The notes under the pieces are model-generated. The model was not told the DNA's origin. It searched no databases and saw only the letters and a program-made list of their open reading frames with translations. The position numbers were made by a program, and so were the translations under genes. A stretch of 64,000 nt of DNA, taken from positions 45,852 through 109,851 of the forward strand of contig JAFZNO010000015.1 of the NCBI GenBank assembly GCA_017552985.1, in the 5' to 3' direction. Origin of the DNA: Lachnospiraceae bacterium. GTDB taxonomy: Bacteria > Bacillota > Clostridia > Lachnospirales > Lachnospiraceae. How positions within the stretch are numbered: position 1 is the stretch's first letter; every line of letters starts with the position of its first letter. Shown one piece after another: positions 33,945-42,688 of the stretch.

Positions 33945-36428
33945 ATGTTATACTGCGTACCATGCAAAAAAAGAAACATTGTAAAGGTTTGGCGGGAGGA
34001 AGATGCCCTTTGGCTAAAACTGGAAACGGGACTCCAAAAGCTTACGCCGGTTGGCGATGGGATCGTGAGGATACAATTTACGGAAAAAGAAGAATTTTCT
34101 CTTGGCGAAAAACCGGGAATTCTTGAGCTAAAGTCTTTCGCGGAATGGACTTATGAGGAGTCTGAACACCTTGTGACGCTTCGCATGAAAGGCCTTACGG
34201 TAGAGATTGATCGAGAGACCAACCAGTTCCATTACTATGACGGGCAGGGAACGGTACTGCTTACGGATCGTGCTGAGAGAAGCAAGGAACTGGAGGAGTT
34301 TCCCGTTTACCGCATGGACGACAAAACTGCGGAAAAGGAATACGTGGATACGCCGGACGGACGCAAGGAGGTCGTAAAGTCTGCGGCGAAGATTCAGATT
34401 GGAACGGCCTATCACGCAAGGATGCACTTGTGCTTCGAGGACGAAGCCCTGTATGGGCTTGGACAGCATGAGGAAGGATATGGGTCGCTTAGGGGAAAGC
34501 GGGTATATTTGCATCAGGCAAACCGCAGGATCGCCATTCCCATGCTGACGTCAACGAAGGGCTACGGTATCTTGTGGAATACATACGCACCTGCCATCTT
34601 TAACGATACGGAGGAGGGAACGTATCTTTACTCCGAGGCAGATCCTGAAATGGACTTCTTTTTTATCAACGGTGCGGCGCTTGCCGGCAGGGAACGGGCC
34701 ATGGACGGCGTGATCCGCGGCTACCGCATGCTCACGGGAAAGGCAGCACTGCTGCCCAAATGGGCATATGGTTACGTGCAGTCGCAGGAGCGCTATGAAA
34801 CGCAGGAAGAGATCTTAAACGTGGTGCAGGAGTACCGAAAGCGCGGTATTGGTCTTGACTGTATCGTCTTGGACTGGTGTTCCTGGCCGGAGGGGCAGTG
34901 GGGGCAGAAGAGCTTCGATCCGGAGCGCTTTCCTGATGCTTTGGCCATGACGGAAAAGCTCCATGAGGAGCACGTGCACTTTATGATCTCCATATGGCCG
35001 AACCTAACGGAAGGAACGGAGAATTATGAGGAGTTCCGTGAAAAGGGATTGCTTCTTCCTGGCATTAACAATTATAACCCGCTGTCGCCAGAAGGCAGGA
35101 AAACCTACTGGAAGCAGGCGGAGAGAGGGCTTTTTTGCTACGGCGTGGACGCCTGGTGGTGCGATAACAGCGAACCCTTTACGCCGGAGTGGAATCATCT
35201 GGTGAGACCTGAAAATTCCAAGAGTCAGGAAGAATATCAGGAAGTGGCGTCGAAGCACTTGCCCGCCACCATGACGAATGCCTATGGCTTTTATCATGCC
35301 CAGGCAGTTTATGAAGGGCAGAGGGAATATTATGCGAACTTGAGGGCGAAGGAACCGGGTGAGGGCAGGGAGCAGACCGGCCACGCAGAATCAAGTGAGG
35401 GCAGGGAGCAGACCAGCCACGCAGAATCCGGTGAGGGTGCGGGGAAAGAGAAGCGCGTGGTGAATCTGACGAGGAGCGGTTATCTCGGGCAGCAGCGCTT
35501 TGGGACGATCCTTTGGTCCGGAGACATTTCCGCGTCATGGGAAACCTTACGCCGCCAGATCGCGGCAGGACTGCATTTTTGCGCGAGCGGTCTTCCGTAT
35601 TGGACGGTGGACGTGGGGGCTTTCTTTGTAAAGAATGGTTTGCAGTGGTTCTGGAACGGCAAGTATGACGAGGGACCCAAGGATCCCGCGTATTGTGAAC
35701 TCTTTACCAGGTGGTTCCAGTGGGGAGCATTTCTCCCTGTATTCCGCGTGCACGGCACGGATTTCCGGCGAGAGCTTTGGGAGTTTGACCGCCCGGAGGC
35801 ACCTTTTTATCAAGCGCTGATGAGTGCCAACCGCCTGCGCTATGAACTCATGCCCTACGTATATTCCCTTGCGGGAAGGGCGTGGGCCTTTGATGAAACG
35901 ATCATAAAGCCATTGGCGTATGGGTTCGCGGAGGACCGAGACGTCTGGGGGATCATGGACCAATACCTTTTCGGGGACGCGATGATGATCTGTCCCGTGA
36001 CGGAACCGTTTTATTTTGGCGCTAGCGGGAAAAGGAATGTAAGTGACAGATGTGTCAGAAAAGTGTACCTTCCGAAGGGTTGTGGTTGGTATGATTATTG
36101 GAGTGAGGCATATTATGAAGGCGGGCAGTGGATCCTTGCGGATGCGCCGCTTGAGCGGATCCCCGTCTTTGTCAAAACGGGCTCCATCCTTCCAAAGAAA
36201 GGGTTTGCACAATCCGTGGAAGAGCAGGGCGATGACCTCACGCTGACGGTCTATGCAGGGGGAGACGCAGAATTCACCCTGTATGAGGATGCCGGGGACG
36301 GTTATGCCTACGAAAAAGGAGAGTGGCAAATGACAAGCATTACGTGGAAAGAGGATCTTCAAAAGCTCCTGGTGGACGGAAAGAAAGAGCTTTCAAAGAT
36401 CCCGCTTCGGATCGTCAGACCTTTTTGA
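33945..36428 (+). CDS. Glycoside hydrolase family 31, alpha-xylosidase-like
   Basis: The 827-aa product has an N-terminal beta-sandwich, then the GH31 barrel (YGYVQSQERYETQEEIL, DCIVLDWCSWPEGQWGQ). The nucleophile is Asp407 in VDAWWCDNSEP and the acid/base Asp527 in LWSGDISASW. The WWCDNSEP form is more like alpha-xylosidases than alpha-glucosidases, though substrate is not certain. Between the two catalytic residues is an insertion with a 12-residue tandem repeat (EGREQTGHAESS). No signal peptide, so it is cytoplasmic and would act on imported oligosaccharides. The start at 33945 follows GGGAGGAG. The AraC gene converges on it. Confidence 0.9.
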   Translation: MLYCVPCKKRNIVKVWREEDALWLKLETGLQKLTPVGDGIVRIQFTEKEEFSLGEKPGILELKSFAEWTYEESEHLVTLRMKGLTVEIDRETNQFHYYDGQGTVLLTDRAERSKELEEFPVYRMDDKTAEKEYVDTPDGRKEVVKSAAKIQIGTAYHARMHLCFEDEALYGLGQHEEGYGSLRGKRVYLHQANRRIAIPMLTSTKGYGILWNTYAPAIFNDTEEGTYLYSEADPEMDFFFINGAALAGRERAMDGVIRGYRMLTGKAALLPKWAYGYVQSQERYETQEEILNVVQEYRKRGIGLDCIVLDWCSWPEGQWGQKSFDPERFPDALAMTEKLHEEHVHFMISIWPNLTEGTENYEEFREKGLLLPGINNYNPLSPEGRKTYWKQAERGLFCYGVDAWWCDNSEPFTPEWNHLVRPENSKSQEEYQEVASKHLPATMTNAYGFYHAQAVYEGQREYYANLRAKEPGEGREQTGHAESSEGREQTSHAESGEGAGKEKRVVNLTRSGYLGQQRFGTILWSGDISASWETLRRQIAAGLHFCASGLPYWTVDVGAFFVKNGLQWFWNGKYDEGPKDPAYCELFTRWFQWGAFLPVFRVHGTDFRRELWEFDRPEAPFYQALMSANRLRYELMPYVYSLAGRAWAFDETIIKPLAYGFAEDRDVWGIMDQYLFGDAMMICPVTEPFYFGASGKRNVSDRCVRKVYLPKGCGWYDYWSEAYYEGGQWILADAPLERIPVFVKTGSILPKKGFAQSVEEQGDDLTLTVYAGGDAEFTLYEDAGDGYAYEKGEWQMTSITWKEDLQKLLVDGKKELSKIPLRIVRPF
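35359..35437 (+). repeat. 36-bp in-frame tandem repeat inside the GH31 gene
   Basis: Two 36-bp units (35359-35394 and 35395-35430) plus a partial third encode GEGREQTGHAES-like residues. They differ at only a few bases. The insert lies between the nucleophile and acid/base regions of the catalytic barrel, most likely in a surface loop. Confidence 0.9.
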
Positions 36429-36451
36429 TCAGGCCGCTTTGCTTTTGTTTT

Positions 36452-37270
36452 TTAAGAATGAACGCTTGCGGACATAGTGCTCCTTGGTGAGGTGCCTTCG
36501 TATTTCACGTAAGCCCGATAGAAGGAACTATAGTCCGTGAAACCGCTTTGCAGGGCAGCGCTCATGGCAGATTCTCCGGCATCCATGGCCTGCTTGGCAA
36601 GGATGATGCGCTTGTAGCGCACGTAATCCATGACGGTACTGCCAAGGAATTTCTTGAAATTGGCATTCAAATTGTTTTTGCTGACAAAGAAGTGAGAAGC
36701 AATGTCATCCAGTGACAGGTTTTCCGTCAAATGCCCATTGACGTAATTGATGATCTCAATCATCTTGTCGGGCATTTGATTGATAAACGTGGCAGGCTTT
36801 AGAACGTGCCCGAGCAGATGGATCTGCGCGAGCAGGGCTTCAGTAAAGATGGGGGCCAGCATGTCCTGTACGTCCTCGGATTGGTCCTTTAACTGATAAA
36901 TGCGATAGAAAAAGTCATCCAAATGGAAGTCTTCCGTATGTTCATACAGAAGCTCCAGGGTTGGCTTTTTTTTGTGCGTTGGCAAGATCCCGGTGAGCAG
37001 ATGACGCCGCTCCGGCAGCAGATGATCCGGTGCAACGTATAGAACGTCCCTTACGTAATCCGCGCGGGAATTTACCTGAATGCCATGCATGACGCCGGGG
37101 GCAATCAAGAATAACGTATGGGGCGTGAGGGGGTAAATTTTACCCTCCACCATGATCTCGGCATCACCGGAAATGAAATAATAAATCTCATAGACGGAGT
37201 GACAGTGACCTTCAATCTGGGAGTAAATCCTTTTATCTTTCTTGCGGTATTCTACTACGGGAACTTCCAT
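36452..37270 (-). CDS. AraC-family transcriptional regulator
   Basis: The 272-aa product has an N-terminal cupin sugar-sensing domain (GHCHSVYEIYYFISGDAEIM, LIAPGVMHGIQV). Two helix-turn-helix units form the C-terminal AraC domain (LSLDDIASHFFVSKNNLNAN and AALQSGFTDYSSFYRAYVKY). It sits between the GH31 gene (convergent) and the ABC importer operon (divergent), which suggests it senses the imported sugar and controls the transporter and perhaps GH31. The 244-bp divergent region contains a LacI/CcpA-like dyad at 37311-37328. Confidence 0.92.
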   Translation of the reverse strand: MEVPVVEYRKKDKRIYSQIEGHCHSVYEIYYFISGDAEIMVEGKIYPLTPHTLFLIAPGVMHGIQVNSRADYVRDVLYVAPDHLLPERRHLLTGILPTHKKKPTLELLYEHTEDFHLDDFFYRIYQLKDQSEDVQDMLAPIFTEALLAQIHLLGHVLKPATFINQMPDKMIEIINYVNGHLTENLSLDDIASHFFVSKNNLNANFKKFLGSTVMDYVRYKRIILAKQAMDAGESAMSAALQSGFTDYSSFYRAYVKYEGTSPRSTMSASVHS

Positions 37271-37298
37271 GGCTTTATCCTCGTGCTAAAAAGCAGAC

Positions 37299-37328
37299 AA
37301 ACGCTTAGAATGGTAAAGCGTTTTACTA
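37299..37328. promoter_or_regulatory. LacI/CcpA-like operator dyad between AraC and ABC genes
   Basis: TGGTAAAGCGTTTTACTA (37311-37328) is a near-palindrome centred on CG (14 of 18 positions symmetric), as expected for a cre site or another LacI-family operator. An overlapping perfect inverted repeat AAACGCTT/AAGCGTTT spans 37299-37324. Confidence 0.5.
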
Positions 37329-37428
37329 AATTGACCATTTTTTTGTAACCACTTTCATTTTAGGACAAATGGATGATTTTTGCAATATTTAATTCTCTTT
37401 TTACAAAGATTTGTACTTCCGAAAATGG

Positions 37429-37434
37429 TATGAT
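37429..37434 (+). promoter_or_regulatory. Probable extended -10 of the ABC importer operon
   Basis: TGGTATGAT provides TG-N-TATGAT with the -10 at 37429-37434. No good -35 lies at 17 bp, which fits an activator-dependent promoter. It is 80 bp before the first permease ATG. Confidence 0.45.
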
Positions 37435-37514
37435 TTTTTCAAATGACGTGTTTGTTTATGGAAGGGGTTTCTTAAAAGGGAAACATCGCCGCATTCCGGA
37501 AGGAGGAACTTTTC

Positions 37515-38474
37515 GTGGCTGAAAAAGAGAAGAAATCGAAATTTCAAGGCGCGGTAAGAAAAGTAGACAAAAAGGTTTACCTGAAGCGCTATTGGCAGTT
37601 ATATGCCCTGTTGGCGCTGCCGCTGATCTATCTGCTGGTATTCAAATATATCCCGATGATCTACGTGCAGATCGCGTTTAAGAAATACATGCTGAACAAG
37701 AGCGTGTGGGCGATGCCTCTGGCAAAGAACAACGGATTTGAGTACTATATCAAGGCGTTCAAGGACAGAGACTTTATCAACGCACTTCGCAACACCCTGT
37801 TGTTGAACTTGAAGGATCTGATCTTTGGTTTCCCGGCACCGATCATTTTTGCCCTGATATTAAACGAATTGCCCTTCAAGGGATTTAAGAAGGTAGTGCA
37901 GACCATCGCATACATGCCTCACTTCCTTTCCTGGGTTATCATTGGAAGCCTTTCCCTGCAGCTGTTTGCACAGAACACCGGTATGGTAAACATGCTGATC
38001 AAGAATCTTGGCGGCGAGTCCATTCCCTTTATTGCAGAGAGCTCACACTGGGTTAGGAACTACATTGGCTGGGGTATCTGGCAAAGCTTTGGTTGGAATT
38101 CCATCGTTTACCTTGCGGCCATCGCGGGCATCAGCCCCGACCTTTACGAGGCAGCCTCCATGGATGGCGCCGGCAGATTCCAGAAAATGTGGCACATCAC
38201 GTTGCCTGGCCTTAAGCCTACCATCGTCGTGCTGCTCATCATGAACCTCGGCTACATCATGGGCGGCGGCATGGAGCGTCCCATGGCAATGTACAATAAC
38301 CTCGTTATGGATAAGGCGGACGTAATCGCAACCTACGTATACAGGGTCGGCATTAAGGGCCTGCAGTTCTCCCTGACGACTGCCGTTGGTCTGTTCCAGT
38401 CCGTCATCGGCGTGATCCTGATCCTGGGAGCAAACTTTATCTCCAGGAAGCTTGGCGAGCGCGGTATTTGGTAA
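37515..38474 (+). CDS. Carbohydrate ABC transporter permease (LplB type)
   Basis: The 319-aa product has a charged N-terminus and about six membrane helices (YALLALPLIYLLVFKYIPMI onward). The ATPase-contact EAA motif is EAASMDGAGRFQKMWHITLP. The long first cytoplasmic stretch and FKYIPMIYVQIAFKKY are typical of the LplB/YteP group, which transport oligosaccharides such as rhamnogalacturonan or other plant-derived sugars. GGAGGA precedes the start. It pairs with the permease starting 16 bp downstream. No ATPase gene is present, so a shared MsmX-like ATPase elsewhere is implied. Confidence 0.92.
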   Translation: MAEKEKKSKFQGAVRKVDKKVYLKRYWQLYALLALPLIYLLVFKYIPMIYVQIAFKKYMLNKSVWAMPLAKNNGFEYYIKAFKDRDFINALRNTLLLNLKDLIFGFPAPIIFALILNELPFKGFKKVVQTIAYMPHFLSWVIIGSLSLQLFAQNTGMVNMLIKNLGGESIPFIAESSHWVRNYIGWGIWQSFGWNSIVYLAAIAGISPDLYEAASMDGAGRFQKMWHITLPGLKPTIVVLLIMNLGYIMGGGMERPMAMYNNLVMDKADVIATYVYRVGIKGLQFSLTTAVGLFQSVIGVILILGANFISRKLGERGIW

Positions 38475-38489
38475 GGAGGTTAGTGTAAG

Positions 38490-39362
38490 ATGAAGATAAA
38501 GTCAGCGAAAGCTAAAATAGGAGACTGGGTCTTTGTTGGGATCTGCGTGATCGTCAGCCTGATCTGCGTTCTCCCCATGATCAATCTTTTGGCAAAATCC
38601 CTAAGTGGATCGGAAGCCTTGGTGAGAAACGACGTATACCTGCTTCCCAAGGGACTGAATTTTGACGCGTATCTGCAAGTGTTTAAGAACAGTAAGTACG
38701 TATGGGCCTTTTTCTGGACCGTGTTCCTGACTTTTGTTTGCACCATGGTTTCGCTTACCATGTCAACGCTTTGCGCGTATCCCTTGATCTTTGAAAAATT
38801 AAAGGGACGTTCCGCGATCAACGTGTTTATCACCATTACCATGTTTTTTAACGCTGGTGCCATTCCCAATTACCTGTTGATGCAAAAGATCGGCCTGCTG
38901 GATAATCCACTGGTGCTGATCATTCCCGGATGCCTTAGCGTTTATAACATGATCATCATGAGAAGCTTTTTCTATGGCATCCCGGACAGCCTTCGCGAGT
39001 CGGCGGAGATTGACGGCGCAAACTTCTTCCAGATCCTTTTGAAGATCTACGTGCCGCTGTCCAAGCCCGTTCTGGCAACGCTGGCACTCTTCTATGCGGT
39101 AGGCCGCTGGAATGGTTACGGCGATGCGCTGATGTACATGAAGAACGAGAAGTTCTATCCCTTGCAGTTATATCTGTACAACATCATGAACAATACCAAC
39201 AAGATGGAAGTAGCGACCCAGGAGGGATTCTCATCTCCCGGTTTGGCAGCATCCATGAAGGCAGCCGTGGTTATGTTCTCAACGGTGCCCATTCTGATGA
39301 TCTATCCTTGGCTGCAGCGGTTCTTTATCCAGGGCGTAACCCTTGGAGCAGTAAAGGAGTAA
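38490..39362 (+). CDS. Carbohydrate ABC transporter permease (LplC/YtcP type)
   Basis: The 290-aa product has six predicted membrane helices (VFVGICVIVSLICVLPMINL first) and the EAA-like motif ESAEIDGANFFQILLKIYVP. The C-terminal YPWLQRFFIQGVTLGAVKE is diagnostic for the second permease of LplB/LplC-type importers. It follows the first permease by 15 bp with AAGGAGG nearby and is separated from the solute-binding protein gene by a 75-bp gap holding a small hairpin. Confidence 0.92.
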   Translation: MKIKSAKAKIGDWVFVGICVIVSLICVLPMINLLAKSLSGSEALVRNDVYLLPKGLNFDAYLQVFKNSKYVWAFFWTVFLTFVCTMVSLTMSTLCAYPLIFEKLKGRSAINVFITITMFFNAGAIPNYLLMQKIGLLDNPLVLIIPGCLSVYNMIIMRSFFYGIPDSLRESAEIDGANFFQILLKIYVPLSKPVLATLALFYAVGRWNGYGDALMYMKNEKFYPLQLYLYNIMNNTNKMEVATQEGFSSPGLAASMKAAVVMFSTVPILMIYPWLQRFFIQGVTLGAVKE

Positions 39363-39374
39363 TTTGGGATAACT

Positions 39375-39390
39375 AACGGGGAACCCCGTT
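39375..39390 (+). other. Intercistronic hairpin before the binding-protein gene
   Basis: AACGGGG (39375-39381) and CCCCGTT (39384-39390) form a compact perfect hairpin without a T run. Such hairpins commonly stabilise the mRNA of the binding-protein gene, which is needed in excess over permeases. Confidence 0.5.
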
Positions 39391-39437
39391 AATTATAGTA
39401 ACACGTCAATATTTTTTTAAGGGAGGAAACAAGTAAC

Positions 39438-41126
39438 ATGAAGAAGAAAATTCTTTCAATCCTGCTCGCTTGCAGCATGGTGGCTTCTTTGGCAGCATGT
39501 GATGGCGGTGACAGCGGGGAAGACGGTGGGGACGTTAGCGCCGTACAGGAGAGCAAGGCAGAAGAAGCAAAGAAGGCTGGAGCTGATTTCGAGAACGGTA
39601 AGTTCAAAGAGACCAAGAAGATCGTTGTTGAGATTTATGACCGTGGAAATGACGGCGGTTCCGATCCCGAGAACAATGATTACACCGAGTACATCAAGAA
39701 GGGTATGCTTGAGGATCACAACGTAGAGGTAACCTTCAAGAAGGTTCCCCGTTGGACCGAGGTTGATGAGATCAACAACCTGCTTGCTGCAGGTACCGCT
39801 CCTGACGTATGCGTAACCTACAGCTATCCCACGATCCAGACCTATGCAAACATGGGCGGCGTGATCGATCTGGCTCCTTACGTTGAGACTTATAAGAATG
39901 ACCTTCCCAACCTGTGGAACTGGTTGGGCGATACCAACATTAACTGGGATAAGGATCCCAAGACTGGAAACCTCTGGTGCGTTGAGGCAAAGCTGGCAGT
40001 TTCTAACCGCGTTCTGACCTTCGTTCGTCAGGACTGGCTGGACAAGCTGAACATGAAGGCTCCTACCACCAAGGCTGAGTTCGAGAAGATGCTCGTTGCC
40101 TTCAAGGATAACGCAAGCACCCTGCTTGGCGCAGATGCTGACAAGATGGTTCCCTACTCCGTAAGTTACGACGTAGGTTGGAGAGCAGCAACCCTGATCG
40201 AGTCCTTCTTAGATCCCAAGATGTCCGACAAGGAATTCTACGTAAACGGTTTTGATGACAGAAAGCTCACCGAGAATGGCACCAAGGAAGGCGTTAGACT
40301 TCTGAACAAGTGGTACAACATGGGCCTTATGTGGAATGACTTCGCACAGTATGGCAGCGGCGACACCACTGAGGATGACATGATGAAGGCTGGTTTCGTA
40401 GGCGCGTTCACCCACAACTGGGATTATCCTTACAGAAATGGTGATGACAGCATCAACGCTAACCTTCAGAGAAACGTTGGCGCTAACGCAAAGTTCGTTG
40501 CAATCGATCCCTTCGAGGATAAGAACGGTACCCATACCAAGTTCGTATCCGGTCCCATCGACCGTAAGGTGTTCTTCCCTGCAACCAACACTGAGCCTCT
40601 GGCATCCCTGCTGTACCTTGACTGGATCAGCGATCCTGAGCACATCCAGTATCTGCAGATCGGTGAGGAGGGCGTAACCCATACCGTAACTTCTGACGGC
40701 GCGATCGCCATTCAGCCTGCAACCGGAAATGCGATCATGAACTCCGGCATGAACATTGACTACACCATCACCGTAAACGGTCTGAAGCTTACTTCCGAGG
40801 AACTGACCAACAAGTCCAGAGCACTCAACTATCCTGGAATCCCTGCTGAGGACGTTATGAACTCTCACAAGATCGCAAATACTGATCTTAGAGTTGGTAA
40901 GAACGTAAACGTTGGCGCGATCGAGGCAGAAGAGGGCGTTGGTGATACCTTAAGCCAGAAGAGAGACATCGCTTACGATAAGGCAGTTGTAGCATCCGTT
41001 GATGATTTTGACAAGGTTTGGGACGAAGAGCTTAAGAACTACTTAAGCGCTGGCGGCCAGGCAATCATCGACGAGCGTACCAAGAAGTGGGAAGAGTTCT
41101 TTGGCAGCTCTGACATGCTTCCCTAA
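39438..41126 (+). CDS. Extracellular solute-binding lipoprotein of the sugar importer
   Basis: The 562-aa product has a lipoprotein signal peptide with lipobox LAAC (Cys21), a short Gly/Asp-rich linker, and a periplasmic-binding fold of the large (about 55-60 kDa) LipO/YtcQ type. Segments include KKIVVEIYDRGNDGGSDPEN and LAAGTAPDVCVTY. It would capture oligosaccharides outside the membrane and deliver them to the two permeases upstream. GGGAGG precedes the ATG. The operon ends at the terminator 41173-41211. Codons look optimised for high expression. Confidence 0.93.
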   Translation: MKKKILSILLACSMVASLAACDGGDSGEDGGDVSAVQESKAEEAKKAGADFENGKFKETKKIVVEIYDRGNDGGSDPENNDYTEYIKKGMLEDHNVEVTFKKVPRWTEVDEINNLLAAGTAPDVCVTYSYPTIQTYANMGGVIDLAPYVETYKNDLPNLWNWLGDTNINWDKDPKTGNLWCVEAKLAVSNRVLTFVRQDWLDKLNMKAPTTKAEFEKMLVAFKDNASTLLGADADKMVPYSVSYDVGWRAATLIESFLDPKMSDKEFYVNGFDDRKLTENGTKEGVRLLNKWYNMGLMWNDFAQYGSGDTTEDDMMKAGFVGAFTHNWDYPYRNGDDSINANLQRNVGANAKFVAIDPFEDKNGTHTKFVSGPIDRKVFFPATNTEPLASLLYLDWISDPEHIQYLQIGEEGVTHTVTSDGAIAIQPATGNAIMNSGMNIDYTITVNGLKLTSEELTNKSRALNYPGIPAEDVMNSHKIANTDLRVGKNVNVGAIEAEEGVGDTLSQKRDIAYDKAVVASVDDFDKVWDEELKNYLSAGGQAIIDERTKKWEEFFGSSDMLP

Positions 41127-41172
41127 GGGATAACGTTTTAGCTCATTCATAAATATATCCCCCTCTTATAAG

Positions 41173-41211
41173 GGATGGCGCCGGCACTTATGCCGACGCC
41201 ATCCTTTTTTT
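41173..41211. terminator. Terminator after the ABC importer operon
   Basis: GGATGGCGCCGGCA (41173-41186) pairs with TGCCGACGCCATCC (41191-41204) with one mismatch and a 4-nt loop, followed by seven T. The convergent gene's stop codon lies within the T run. Confidence 0.9.
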
Positions 41212-42430
41212 AGGAAGTAGCCAGAAGAATTCTGCTCTCCCTAAGAGTATTGGATTGATCATAATCATACTCGATCGTATTAATGTTTGCGTCCGGGTAG
41301 AGCTGGCGAAGCTTCTTCAGAACTCCCCGCTCAGCCACGTGGCTTACAAGACATCCAAAGGGATGAACGATCAGAATTCTGTCATATCCCTGTTCTATCA
41401 TGTCCATGGCCTCCGCCATGACAAGCCAGCCGTCTCCAATGTTGTAATACTCGCTCAAAATGGGAGCGGCCTTCTTTTGCATGTCTTCAAATCTGCCATC
41501 GGCCACAAATCCATTTCGCAAAAGCACTTTCCGGACCTGTGCGTGAACCTTGATCATATAATTCATGACGAAGGAATATACCTTAAGCACTGCCTTGGAG
41601 GCACCGCTTAGCTCTGCGGATTTCATCTCCGTATAGACAACGTAAGTGCAGTAATTTAAGAATCCCTCCATCCTGTATTCCATGCCATTCTCATAGAGAA
41701 AGTCTTCCAAATGACGATTCCCTATGGGCGAGCATTTCACGTAAATTTCTCCGGAGATGCCAACTCTCTTCAATTTCTTTTCTTCCCGGTCATAGCGAGG
41801 AATCTTTAGGAAATCGTCTATGATCTCTTGATATTTCTTTTCCCGGAAAAAGAGATTCCGCCTTGAGGCAATATCCTTTGACAGGGATTTTACCCACTTG
41901 TCGTAGACGCGCTTCGTCTCTCCCTTTTCCTTCTCATAGGGCCTGATTTGCTGGAAAAGAGCCATGAGCAGATCTCCGTAGCATACTCCGGCCGCCGCGC
42001 CAAAGAACATCATGGGCGTGATCTTAAAGCCGGGATGCGACTCGCTGCCCTTGAAATTCAGGGAGAGAACCGGAATGTTGTAACCGCACTTTTTGACGCA
42101 CTGGATGATCAGGTCATAGTAATTACCTGCCCTGCATGCGCCCCCTGCCTGTGGCTCCAGAATGGCAATCTTCGAAAGATCCAGATTGGGCTGCCTAAGA
42201 TGCGCCATAAGATTGCCTATGATGTCCATGGCACAAGTGCAATAGCTGGAGTTGACCATGGAAAGCAGCTCCATCGGTATCTGCTGGTACTCGGGAACAA
42301 CAGCCAGTTTGTATCCGCCAAGGGAGAACGCCGCAACCAGAAAATCGTTATGGTAATGCAACATGTCCGGCATGTATATGGTATGAGTTTTTCTCATGCT
42401 TTTATCGAAAATAACGTTGTCTCTGTTCAT
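41210..42430 (-). CDS. 2-hydroxyacyl-CoA dehydratase / activase-related protein
   Basis: The 406-aa product resembles the DUF2229/2-hydroxyglutaryl-CoA dehydratase D-like module found at the C-terminal end of large activase-type proteins. Seen are a Cys motif NSSYCTCAMDIIGNLM, EPQAGGACRAGNYYDLI and a late segment HPFGCLVSHVAERGVLKKL. The cysteines could ligate an iron-sulfur cluster. No activator ATPase or CoA-transferase gene is adjacent, so the reaction is unknown. The start at 42430 follows AGAGG; a longer frame to 42586 has no site. A perfect-spacing promoter lies at 42480-42508. Confidence 0.7.
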   Translation of the reverse strand: MNRDNVIFDKSMRKTHTIYMPDMLHYHNDFLVAAFSLGGYKLAVVPEYQQIPMELLSMVNSSYCTCAMDIIGNLMAHLRQPNLDLSKIAILEPQAGGACRAGNYYDLIIQCVKKCGYNIPVLSLNFKGSESHPGFKITPMMFFGAAAGVCYGDLLMALFQQIRPYEKEKGETKRVYDKWVKSLSKDIASRRNLFFREKKYQEIIDDFLKIPRYDREEKKLKRVGISGEIYVKCSPIGNRHLEDFLYENGMEYRMEGFLNYCTYVVYTEMKSAELSGASKAVLKVYSFVMNYMIKVHAQVRKVLLRNGFVADGRFEDMQKKAAPILSEYYNIGDGWLVMAEAMDMIEQGYDRILIVHPFGCLVSHVAERGVLKKLRQLYPDANINTIEYDYDQSNTLRESRILLATS

Positions 42431-42479
42431 TGCGCCTCTTTTTTCAAACGTAACCAAAACGTAAACGGAAACTAATTTT

Positions 42480-42508
42480 ATTATAGGCAAAGAAACGATA
42501 GCAGTCAA
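42480..42508 (-). promoter_or_regulatory. Promoter of the dehydratase-like gene
   Basis: On the minus strand, TTGACT (plus-strand 42503-42508), a 17-bp spacer and TATAAT (42480-42485). Confidence 0.7.
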
Positions 42509-42535
42509 TAACAACGGACTGCACGGGAGGCGTGG

Positions 42536-42564
42536 TTGCGGTTTGGGCGGCAATATGATAAAAT
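42536..42564 (+). promoter_or_regulatory. Promoter of the PPK2 gene
   Basis: TTGCGG (42536-42541), a 17-bp spacer and TAAAAT (42559-42564). The leader to the ATG at 42689 is about 115 nt and shows no clear structure. Confidence 0.5.
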
Positions 42565-42688
42565 AAAGCATGCAACAGAAAAACAAGCGGCTGCGAAGCA
42601 GCGTGCTTTTGGGTTTATGCTAACGTAAGCGCGCAGAATAGGGGAAACGCGTGCTTTTGGGGTATGATGGGGAAAAGGAGGTTACGGG

